Source: JAAYAY01 sp964429355
Lineage (GTDB): Bacteria > Planctomycetota > Planctomycetia > Pirellulales > Thermoguttaceae
Direction of reading: 5' to 3'
Length of the DNA: 21,712 nt
Assembly: GCA_964429355.1 (NCBI GenBank)
Contig: CAYSCH010000134.1
Span: 1 to 21,712 of the forward strand
Shown: positions 1 through 6,551 of the stretch, piece after piece
Layout of the letters: every line of letters starts with the position of its first letter
Position numbering within the stretch: position 1 is the stretch's first letter
Program-made: the position numbers and the translations under genes
The notes under the pieces: model-generated
Databases searched by the model: none
Told to the model about the DNA's origin: nothing
The model's input: the letters and a program-made list of their open reading frames with translations, nothing else

Positions 1-281
1 CCTTATCGGCATTCACCTCTGGAGGGCTTGAGCTAATGTAGCGCTGTCATACTAACCAGGCATTACCAGATGACTTACACCCTCCCCGCTCGCCCAAGTC
101 TTCTTTCGGATCACACACGCACGCGTTCCAAAACTATCTGGTTCACACCACCAATAAAACATTCTAGCCCTGTCTCCTGACCCCTCTCCTGCTCCCAAAA
201 AGGAATCAGCCCATGAACAATCCCCGAACTTCCCGAACGTGCTCGGCAAAGGCTCTGCGAAAACTTTCTCAGGAGCGAATA
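1..281. other. Left-edge region without a convincing gene
   Basis: This stretch lies downstream of the minus-strand gene that ends at 282 and is visibly less GC-rich than the coding DNA beside it. A 77-codon minus-strand frame (52-285) starts with a GTG overlapping the TGA of the membrane-protein gene, but its translation is rich in Trp, Cys and Gly with no recognisable pattern, so I do not call it. I see no tRNA fold and no hairpin followed by a T-run that would mark the operon's end. Confidence 0.5.
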
Positions 282-878
282 TCACGAACCGAACGAGCGT
301 TCCTGCTGAAGGAGCGCAAGCTGGTCGTCGATCCAGTGGCTCACCGCCGAATGGGTCGGGAATTGGAGCATTACTCCCAAGATCATGGCAATGGCAATGC
401 CCAGGGCGATCAAGGATTGGGTGACCATGAACACGATGATCGCAAAGAAGGCGGTTCCCTCGAACAGGGCAGCAGCAACGATCGTCTTCGTCTGGAACAA
501 AATCATCAAGTGCCCCGCGTCGCCTGTCCGCTCGATGAATGCTCCGAGACCGACCGCCCCAGGACCGGCCGCCCCAGGACCGGCCGCCCCAGAACCGGCC
601 GACAGTGTCCGGTGCCCGGCAGCGATCCGCCGTCGCCCCTGGGCAACGACCGTGTTCGGCACGATCATCCAGACGATCATCTCCACAACAACTAGCGCGA
701 TGAGCACCCCATGCAGCAGGAAGAAAAGCGAGTCGTCCCGGGCGTCGAAAACTCCTCGAGCCACGAGCACGCCGGCCACGGCGAGAAATGTCCTGGGCCC
801 CATCGTCAGGGCTGCGATAATGATCTGCGAAGTTCGCAGGAAGGGGCGGATTTCTTCTCGCCAGGATCCTTCAACCAT
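282..878 (-). CDS. Four-helix integral membrane protein of unknown function
   Basis: The product is 198 aa. Hydrophobic segments lie at about residues 18-40, 51-74, 132-152 and 155-173, which fits two helical hairpins joined by a loop. The loop, about residues 93-113, is a Gly/Ala/Pro repeat (GAAGP units) encoded by a 15-bp tandem repeat. The ATG at 878 is preferred over the upstream in-frame start at 938 because it follows a good AAGGAGAG Shine-Dalgarno and overlaps the activase stop by 8 nt, which implies translational coupling. Known: small membrane proteins with a similar second hairpin are common hypothetical proteins in planctomycetes. Inference: coupling to the activase suggests it serves the reductase system, perhaps as an anchor, but no redox-cofactor or transport motif is visible. 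I do not recognise a named family. Confidence 0.8.
   Translation of the reverse strand: MVEGSWREEIRPFLRTSQIIIAALTMGPRTFLAVAGVLVARGVFDARDDSLFFLLHGVLIALVVVEMIVWMIVPNTVVAQGRRRIAAGHRTLSAGSGAAGPGAAGPGAVGLGAFIERTGDAGHLMILFQTKTIVAAALFEGTAFFAIIVFMVTQSLIALGIAIAMILGVMLQFPTHSAVSHWIDDQLALLQQERSFGS
551..602. repeat. 15-bp tandem repeat (about 3 units) inside the membrane-protein gene
   Basis: Units at 551-565, 566-580 and 581-595 read cgRccgccccaggac with one or two changes, followed by a partial fourth unit. Because 15 is a multiple of three, copy-number change keeps the frame. On the minus strand it encodes Gly-Ala-Ala-Gly-Pro units in the loop between the second and third membrane helices. Confidence 0.9.
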
Positions 879-1680
879 GGCTCTCTCCTTCGGGGTCACC
901 CATACGCCTTGCCGCCATGATGGCGGCACCGAGGGCACAGGTCAACTGGGGGTCGGGGGCGATGGTAACGGGCTGTCCGAGGGCCGCGCTGAGGGCCCCG
1001 TCCATCGCGGGCACAAGGGCGACCCCGCCGGTGAAAACCATCGGAGAGCTGGCCTTCAGGCCGCTCATGGCCCGGATCCGCTGGGCAATGGAGGCCTGGA
1101 TCCCCGCGGCAATGTCGTCGGCCGTGCAGCCTTGCGCCAGCAAGCCCACAATCTCCGTCTCGGCGAAGACCACGCACATGCTGCTGATCTGCGATCGGTT
1201 CACGCTGCGAGCCGCCATCTGGCCCAGTTCGGCCACGCGGACACCCAACTGCGCAGCGGCCATCTCCAGGAAACGCCCCGTGCCGGCCGCACAGCGATCG
1301 TTCATGGCAAAATCGCTCACCTTGCCCGACGGCAACAGGTGGAGAAACTTGCTGTCCTGGCCGCCGATATCAATCACGGTCCTCGTACCCGGAAGCCGGT
1401 GCGAAACGCCGACCGCCTGGCAAGTGATCTCGGTCATCTGCGAGTCGGCCGCGTGGATCAACTTCCGCCCGTAACCGGTGGCTACCATCGAGACCACCTC
1501 GTCCCGGCCGGCCCCGGCCTGGCTGAGCACGTCGAGGAGGAGCCGCTCGGCCAGCTCGGCCTGCTCGATCCCCTGATCGACCACGCCGGCGCCAACAACC
1601 GCCAGGCTCGCTCCGTCAACGAGCACTACCTTGATCGTGCGCGAGCCTGCGTCAATACCTGCACAGAGCATCTTGGACAT
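871..1680 (-). CDS. ATP-dependent activase of 2-hydroxyacyl-CoA dehydratase/benzoyl-CoA reductase type (BadF/BadG/BcrA/HgdC family)
   Basis: The product is 269 aa, the usual length of HgdC/YjiL-type activators. It shows the ASKHA fold motifs: phosphate-1 loop GIDAGSRTIK (residues 8-17), phosphate-2 loop DIGGQDSK (104-111) and a C-terminal FTGGVALVPAM (216-226). The two family cysteines are present, C130 in NDRCAAGTGRFLE and C169 in SMCVVFAETE. Known: a homodimer holds one [4Fe-4S] cluster between subunits and uses ATP hydrolysis to push a low-potential electron into the dehydratase/reductase component. Here the partners are the D-type subunits encoded just upstream. The ATG at 1680 (M17 of the longest frame) is chosen because the GID motif should lie near the N-terminus; M20 and the start at 1728 remain possible. 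The gene follows the third subunit gene after 125 nt and overlaps the membrane-protein gene. Confidence 0.93.
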   Translation of the reverse strand: MSKMLCAGIDAGSRTIKVVLVDGASLAVVGAGVVDQGIEQAELAERLLLDVLSQAGAGRDEVVSMVATGYGRKLIHAADSQMTEITCQAVGVSHRLPGTRTVIDIGGQDSKFLHLLPSGKVSDFAMNDRCAAGTGRFLEMAAAQLGVRVAELGQMAARSVNRSQISSMCVVFAETEIVGLLAQGCTADDIAAGIQASIAQRIRAMSGLKASSPMVFTGGVALVPAMDGALSAALGQPVTIAPDPQLTCALGAAIMAARRMGDPEGESHG

Positions 1681-1788
1681 CCGGGGAAACTCAAGACCGG
1701 CAAGAAAACAACTTCCCGATATCAGCATAACCCGTGGAATCGCAGATGGCTGAAATACGGTACGAAGTCAAAACCGCATCCTCCGTCC

Positions 1789-1820
1789 ATCATTCCACCA
1801 TTCCATTATTCCACCATTCC
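1789..1820. repeat. 8-bp minisatellite overlapping a stop codon
   Basis: On the minus strand four units read GGAATGGT, GGAATAAT, GGAATGGT and GGAATGAT (1820 down to 1789). The TAA stop of the third dehydratase-type gene (1808-1806) lies inside the second unit and depends on that unit carrying AA rather than GG. Because the period is 8, gain or loss of a unit would change the reading frame at the C-terminus. Confidence 0.9.
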
Positions 1821-3221
1821 ATCCCTTTCTTCACCCACCCCTGAGCGGTCTTTGGCTCGCACGGTTTCGACAAGGGCTTCCAGTCGGGTCTGCAGCGTGG
1901 GCTGGAGAGAATCGGTGATCGGGGGAACTTCGATTTCGAGGATCGGCAGCGTGAGCCGGCGGCGGACCAGGTCGCCGATGATGGCTCCTTCCATGGCGCA
2001 ATGGCTTGCACCCGGGATGCTGGAGATGACCACCGCCTCCGCTCCAAAACGCTGAATATCATGGCAGATCCGCTCGGCCCTGTCGAGCGGTGAGCCGACC
2101 ATCGGATCGGCCAGGGCAGTGCGTGCCAGGGCCTCCATGGGGGCCACCGATTCAGGGATCAAATCCAGGGCGTGGGAAAACAGGTATTCCGTTCCACAGA
2201 CCCGTCCACCCGCATCTTCCAACAGATTCATGGCCCGAAGGTCGGCGACCGGATTGACCCAGAAGACCCGCACAGCATCGGCCGGCAACACGCCCACCTT
2301 CCTCCGCACGCGCCGCCGAGCCTCCGCCAGCAGCGACTTGAGCACGGCGATGCACTCCTCCGGATCGGAGCAATAATGAATCACCAACATCTCGGCAATC
2401 AGCATCTCCAGGGCCGGCAACGGGGCCGGGGCGGCAGCAAAAACCAATTCACGGAGCTCGGCCAGTAACCGCCGCACGCGATTGGCGCGGCGGATCCCGG
2501 CAGCCAGGGCGGCGTCGGAGAGCGGGGAGCCCGTCGCCTCGGCAAGGATCTGGCGGATCCGCTCCAGTTCCGCCTGAACAAAGGTCACGAGGCTTCTGGG
2601 AGCAACGAAGGTGCCCGGGAGCGCCAGCGCCTCTTCTCCCAGCTCGACTCCGCGCCGATGGGGCATCTCCCACCAATGCACCGGCTGCCCCATCGCTTCG
2701 AGCCGCTGGGCGATTGCCGATAGGTCGTCGCACGTGGCCCCGACGCTTGAGATCAGCAGGTCGGGAATCGGGAAATGGGCTTTGGAGACGAACGCACCCA
2801 GCATGGCCCGCACCGGGCAGAAAGAATCGTCGATTCCAAGCGAATCGGCGATCGCCAGTAGGCCCGCGTTCTGCTGCATGATGCACGGGATCCACCACGC
2901 CCCGTCGGGATAGAACGCCACGACGTTCTCGATCGAGTAGGCCATCACCGGCACGGTGCCCAGATCCTTGAGAACTCCGACGATCAAGTTCCCTTCCTCA
3001 CGGGCTTGCCGGAGGCGATCCTCTTCCGTCAGCAGGAAATTCCAGAGTTGCAGGGAGGCCGCCGAGTTGTCCATCGCCAGGTGAACCAGTCGCGTGTCTC
3101 CGTCGTCGACATGACGCCGGAGAGAGCCCCCATATGGCCGCTCCCGGAGCCCCGAAGACCTGAGTTCCTGATAGCGGGAATCCCATTGATCGAGCGTGAT
3201 GCGGCACGGTGTATCCGTCAT
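1806..3221 (-). CDS. 2-hydroxyacyl-CoA dehydratase D-component family protein (third subunit, 471 aa)
   Basis: The product is 471 aa and resembles the larger HgdA/B or BcrB/C-type subunits. Candidate cluster ligands are C135 (DDSFCPVRAM), C164 (GATCDDLS), C342 (GGRVCGTEY) and C408 (ASHCAMEG), giving the two-half, Cys-in-each-Rossmann-like-domain pattern of the superfamily. The C-terminal ILEIEVPP and the helix after it match the usual family ending. The ATG at 3221 overlaps the preceding gene's stop as ATGA and has a GGAG upstream, so the 68 residues of open frame upstream are not used. The last residues (GMVE) come from an 8-bp repeat and may be a recent change. Known: such subunits bind a [4Fe-4S] cluster and accept electrons from the activase to reduce or dehydrate activated substrates. 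The substrate here cannot be read from the sequence. Confidence 0.88.
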   Translation of the reverse strand: MTDTPCRITLDQWDSRYQELRSSGLRERPYGGSLRRHVDDGDTRLVHLAMDNSAASLQLWNFLLTEEDRLRQAREEGNLIVGVLKDLGTVPVMAYSIENVVAFYPDGAWWIPCIMQQNAGLLAIADSLGIDDSFCPVRAMLGAFVSKAHFPIPDLLISSVGATCDDLSAIAQRLEAMGQPVHWWEMPHRRGVELGEEALALPGTFVAPRSLVTFVQAELERIRQILAEATGSPLSDAALAAGIRRANRVRRLLAELRELVFAAAPAPLPALEMLIAEMLVIHYCSDPEECIAVLKSLLAEARRRVRRKVGVLPADAVRVFWVNPVADLRAMNLLEDAGGRVCGTEYLFSHALDLIPESVAPMEALARTALADPMVGSPLDRAERICHDIQRFGAEAVVISSIPGASHCAMEGAIIGDLVRRRLTLPILEIEVPPITDSLQPTLQTRLEALVETVRAKDRSGVGEERDGMVE

Positions 3222-4204
3222 CGCAACATCTCCAGAAACGCCTCGATTCTTCCCTGGATCCGACCTCGCTGGCCGTCGTCGCCGAGGGCGACGTCCATAT
3301 CCAGTAGTGGCACACCGCACACCTCGCGCAGGCGGTGGAGTTCCGCGTGCCAGAGATCGCAGAAGGGGTAGCGGCGGAGGATGACTCCCCGTACGGCGTG
3401 AGCCGAAAGCTGCGTTTCGAGCCAACCGAAGAGCCCCGTGTTGGGGCGGCGAAACACATCCGGAATCGCATCAAAGTAGATCCGAACCAGTTCGTCGAGG
3501 GGATCCGCCTGGAGACGCCGGCTGTCGACGGGAGCCGGAAGGGTCCGCTCGCCCGTTTCGCTGCCATCCACAACGATTCGCCCGCCGGCCTCCTCGATCA
3601 GGGCCAGAAACGAGTCGTCCTCTGCCAACAGCGGACCGCCGACGAGGGCCAGCGGAATGCCGCCGCCCGGTCGGGCCGATTCGTCGGCCGCAAACTCGAC
3701 AACCGGCTCGCTTCGCAGTCCAGCGAGCGCCCTGTTCCACTGGCAGGCCGAGAGTTGGGGCCGTTTCCCCGCAATCGTTCGCCGCTGCTCGTCGTAGCGT
3801 TCGACAACCGCCACGAGCCCGTCGCCGGTCGGCTCGCATCCGCCGCACTGGACGAGAAACCTGCCCAAACGCCGCAGTTCCTCGCGATACAGTGCCCGCG
3901 ACTGAGCCGTTTGCCATGTCGAAGGAACGTTCAAGAGAAACATCGGAATGTCTGACCGGGTGCCCAGATACGCCGAGGCGTATCGCATCTGGTCGCAGAT
4001 GGTGGTCAACACCACAACACTCGGGGCCGTCTGGCTGGAGATCTCCGCGATGACTGCCGCAATGTAGGGGCACATACCGCGACGGGCAGCCGATTGCGAC
4101 TGGTCGCATCCCCGAGCCAGAGTCAGCCACGCGGGACGCAATCCATGTGCGGCGATCCACTCGGGAGGAACCAGCGGATTGAAGTAGCCGACACACTTGG
4201 TCAT
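3218..4204 (-). CDS. 2-hydroxyacyl-CoA dehydratase D-component family protein (second subunit, 328 aa)
   Basis: The product is 328 aa, shorter than typical HgdB-like subunits (often about 370-430 aa). Three candidate ligand cysteines sit in family positions: C45 (RRGMCPYI), C70 (LTTICDQMRY) and C282 (RYPFCDLWHAEL), enough for a [4Fe-4S] cluster with a fourth, non-Cys or substrate, ligand. The start overlaps the upstream gene as ATGA (4204-4201), and its own stop overlaps the next start in the same way, so the three subunits are probably translated in fixed proportion. No separate Shine-Dalgarno is visible, as expected for a coupled gene. Known: paired D-type subunits form heterodimers in (R)-2-hydroxyacyl-CoA dehydratases and class I benzoyl-CoA reductases. 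Inference: this one pairs with the 471-aa or the 415-aa protein. Confidence 0.87.
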   Translation of the reverse strand: MTKCVGYFNPLVPPEWIAAHGLRPAWLTLARGCDQSQSAARRGMCPYIAAVIAEISSQTAPSVVVLTTICDQMRYASAYLGTRSDIPMFLLNVPSTWQTAQSRALYREELRRLGRFLVQCGGCEPTGDGLVAVVERYDEQRRTIAGKRPQLSACQWNRALAGLRSEPVVEFAADESARPGGGIPLALVGGPLLAEDDSFLALIEEAGGRIVVDGSETGERTLPAPVDSRRLQADPLDELVRIYFDAIPDVFRRPNTGLFGWLETQLSAHAVRGVILRRYPFCDLWHAELHRLREVCGVPLLDMDVALGDDGQRGRIQGRIEAFLEMLR

Positions 4205-5448
4205 TTTGCAGCGCCGGCACGAATCGTCTCAAACAGCCCTTCCACGCGGACTGCTATGCGGGCGGAATCGGATTGCGAGTAGTCGGTCTCGATCCGAAGG
4301 TAAGGGATTCCGAGGTCTTCCTCGACACAGAGTTTGACCCGGCGTGATTCGACGTCGTAGGTCAGGCACGCCTGCCAGACGAGCTCGATCACGCAGTCCG
4401 GGCGGTAGGTCTCGGCCAGGCGTCGGATCGAGTCCAGCCGCCGATCGTTGCGGGTCATGACGGAGCAGGGAAGGTGAAAATACTTGTCGGCCAGGGCGTC
4501 GATCGGGTCCGCTACGTCGAGGTCAACGTCGTCGAGGATCGGTTTCAGACCGGTGCAGTTCTCCATGGCCACCACCAGGCCGCCGCTGTCTTCAATGATG
4601 TCGAGCACCCGCTCCGCCCCGTGCGCCATGGGCACCCCCGTCATCAGCACACGGACGCGAGACGCCATGCTGCCGCACGGCTCCTTGCGGTTGAGCAGGT
4701 CGAAGGCCTTCTGGTACTGCTCGAAGTCGGCTGTCAACCCGGAGATGCTGCTCTTGAAGTCCAGCAACTGGCGTCCGGTGAGCGGCGGCGAGGCGGCGGC
4801 CATCAGCGAGGCCAGGCTCCGCCGCAACGATCGTTCCCGGTTCATGATGCCGGTGGCGTTGCGAATGCACTCGTCGGTAATCACAACGCTCCAGCGATTC
4901 TCCAGAAAGGCCCGAAACTTGCCGAGTTCGGCCCGCCAGTGGCCCAGGGCGTCCCGATCGTCGACTTTCTGCGGCAATTCGAGCACGTAGACGGGCCGGG
5001 TCTCCCCCATGAGCTCATACATCTTCTTCTTGCCGTCGCAGGTGGTTTCGGCAACGACCAGGTCGGCCATTTCGAGAAAGGGATTGCTGCCTTCGACATG
5101 ATAGCCGTAGGTCGACTTGATCAGCGGGCAGAGATTGGCTGGCAATTGGGTTTCGGCCGCGGGAATCGTTTGGGCCGTCCCGCCGCACAGGCAGACGGGA
5201 ACACCGCCGCCGGCAAGGATTAGCTCGCGGGGCGTATATTCGCACAGGATGCCCACGATCGGTCGCCCCTGGGCCTTGGCCGCCCGTGCATGGTCGAGAC
5301 AATTGGAGATCATGCGGCGGAAGTGCTCGCAGGGTGTGGCGGCGGCCCCTACCGCCGACGAAGAACCGGGACGGCACGGAGCCGGCTGACCCGCGTTCTT
5401 CTCGGCTGGTTTTCGGGTCCAGTCGCAGCCGTGCGATGGGGCGTTCAT
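4201..5448 (-). CDS. Double-cubane-cluster-type (YjiM/DCCP-like) reductase of the 2-hydroxyacyl-CoA dehydratase D family
   Basis: The product is 415 aa. Seven cysteines stand in strongly family-like contexts: C86 and C88 (PVCLCGG), C107 (NLCPLIKSTYGY), C137 (AETTCDGKKKMYELM), C298 (ENCTGLKP), C328 (LPCSVM) and C361 (VWQACLTYDVES). The ETTCDGKKKMYE and CPLIKSTYG signatures match the group containing E. coli YjiM and double-cubane-cluster proteins, which carry an [8Fe-9S] cluster and reduce small molecules with activase and ATP. Assignment to that group is from memory of the motifs. The ATG at 5448 follows GGAG with 8 nt spacing; the 65 open codons upstream look non-coding. It is the first gene of the tightly coupled set. 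Residues 1-40 are poorly conserved-looking and rich in Ala, Pro and Cys. An ordinary [4Fe-4S] D-subunit is the alternative. Confidence 0.88.
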   Translation of the reverse strand: MNAPSHGCDWTRKPAEKNAGQPAPCRPGSSSAVGAAATPCEHFRRMISNCLDHARAAKAQGRPIVGILCEYTPRELILAGGGVPVCLCGGTAQTIPAAETQLPANLCPLIKSTYGYHVEGSNPFLEMADLVVAETTCDGKKKMYELMGETRPVYVLELPQKVDDRDALGHWRAELGKFRAFLENRWSVVITDECIRNATGIMNRERSLRRSLASLMAAASPPLTGRQLLDFKSSISGLTADFEQYQKAFDLLNRKEPCGSMASRVRVLMTGVPMAHGAERVLDIIEDSGGLVVAMENCTGLKPILDDVDLDVADPIDALADKYFHLPCSVMTRNDRRLDSIRRLAETYRPDCVIELVWQACLTYDVESRRVKLCVEEDLGIPYLRIETDYSQSDSARIAVRVEGLFETIRAGAAK

Positions 5449-5679
5449 GGTCGATCTCCAGGGCGTGACCCGATACAGAAGCGTGGTTGGATAGCCGCAG
5501 CGGCCAGCGGGCCAATTTCGCTCCGCCAGTTTCCCAACCGGAGCTGGCTCCGTATCACCAGATAAACGCAGCCTAATCGCTGCGAGGCTCAATGGCAAGG
5601 AGTTGGGATCAATGCTCGCAACGATCCCACCCGGTGCCACCACTCCATGTGCGAGACTCGCACGTTTCGTCAGGCAGTC
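5449..5679. other. 231-nt spacer with a perfect inverted repeat
   Basis: This is the only large gap between the ferredoxin-domain gene and the reductase genes. It holds GTGCGAG-A-CTCGCAC (5649-5663), a 7-bp perfect inverted repeat about 17 nt beyond the ferredoxin stop, without a following T-run. A second short inverted repeat (CGGAGC-TG-GCTCCG) lies at 5539-5552. A weak promoter candidate on the minus strand, TTGCCA-17 nt-TAGGCT, covers 5598-5570 (5/6 and 3/6 matches). Inference: transcription may end partly or restart here, so the reductase genes may form their own unit. Confidence 0.4.
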
Positions 5680-6519
5680 TCAGATATCCATCTCGTCGAG
5701 TTCGTCGACGAGGGTGTCGAGCTGGTCGGCAGGTTTTGGAGGTGACTCGGCTTGCGACAGGGCGCGGTCTCGTTCGGCCCGCGCCAGATCGCTGGGGCCG
5801 GCTCCGCTGAACACCTGGGAGAGGTCGAGTTTGAGGCCCGTCAAAGAGGCTTCCGCGTCACCCGAAATTGCCGGATCCGCATGCTGGGGAAACATGATCG
5901 CCCCCTCAGGGCAGATTCGACTGCAGGCTGGGCAGCCGGTCCGACAGGCATCGGGCTGTTCGATGAGGAGAGAATCAGTCGAGTCCATGCCGTACACGCC
6001 GAACAGGCAGAAGTTCAGACATTCCAGGCAGCCCGTGCAGCGGTCGCGATCGATCACCGGATACCAGCGCTCGCGGGTGTCTTCCCATTGGCGGTGCAAA
6101 GTGGGAGGGGGCCCTTCGTCCGGCGCGGGAATGGTCGGATCGGCGGCGACAATCCGGTCGACGTGATCGAGAATCGCCTGGGGATTGATCCGCGGGTGCA
6201 TGCCAAGGCACCAGACCGGCCGGTCCCCGCCAGCTTTGTCGTTCGACCCGTCTGCCAATCGCCCTTCGACACCGCCCGTTCGGAGCGTCCAATAGGCGGC
6301 CCGCGGGTAGAGCCAACTGATCACGATCATGGGCCCCCGGATCCCCCGGACGTATTCCATGGTGGGGCCCGTCGGATCCAAGTCGTAAAGATGGGGTATG
6401 CTCGTCAGCTCAATTGACTTCCGACCCGTCAGGGCACCGGAGAGAAAGGCCACCAGTTCCTGTTGCCGGGTATCGCCCGGACGCGGTTCGGAGAGAATGA
6501 CGGAGATCGTTTCGGGCAT
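5680..6519 (-). CDS. Ferredoxin-domain protein, 2x[4Fe-4S], with an unknown N-terminal domain
   Basis: The product is 279 aa. Residues 161-171 give CTGCLECLNFC (C161, C164, C167, C171) and residues 192-203 give CRTGCPACSRIC (C192, C196, C199, C203, then Pro), two [4Fe-4S] motifs. Residues 1-130 form a separate domain with a beta-strand-like start (ISVILSEP) and a hydrophobic strand GPMIVISWLYPRAAYWTL (62-79) that I do not recognise. The tail, about residues 235-279, is acidic and probably disordered. The ATG at 6519 lacks a clear Shine-Dalgarno; 32 nt separate it from the lipoyl-protein gene. Known: such modules shuttle low-potential electrons. Inference: it may supply electrons to the activase encoded downstream, since activases need a reduced ferredoxin or flavodoxin. 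No transmembrane segment or signal peptide is seen, so a cytoplasmic location is likely. Confidence 0.87.
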   Translation of the reverse strand: MPETISVILSEPRPGDTRQQELVAFLSGALTGRKSIELTSIPHLYDLDPTGPTMEYVRGIRGPMIVISWLYPRAAYWTLRTGGVEGRLADGSNDKAGGDRPVWCLGMHPRINPQAILDHVDRIVAADPTIPAPDEGPPPTLHRQWEDTRERWYPVIDRDRCTGCLECLNFCLFGVYGMDSTDSLLIEQPDACRTGCPACSRICPEGAIMFPQHADPAISGDAEASLTGLKLDLSQVFSGAGPSDLARAERDRALSQAESPPKPADQLDTLVDELDEMDI

Positions 6520-6551
6520 GGAGGGATATCGTTTCCAGTCTTGCGGCGGTC

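Noticed and set aside
52..285. 77-codon minus-strand frame whose GTG overlaps the membrane-protein stop
   Set aside because: The overlap looks like coupling, but the translation has no family-like pattern and the local base composition is unlike the coding DNA next to it.
551..602. Short tandem units as a CRISPR array
   Set aside because: The units are contiguous 15-mers without spacers and lie within a coding gene.
385..2055. Very long plus-strand open frame opposite the activase and membrane-protein genes
   Set aside because: It is a GC-driven antisense frame; its translation is Arg/Pro/His-rich without motifs, while the minus strand encodes clear family motifs.
5570..5598. TTGCCA-17-TAGGCT as promoter of the reductase genes
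   Set aside because: The -10 match is only 3/6, so I mention it in the spacer entry but do not call a promoter.
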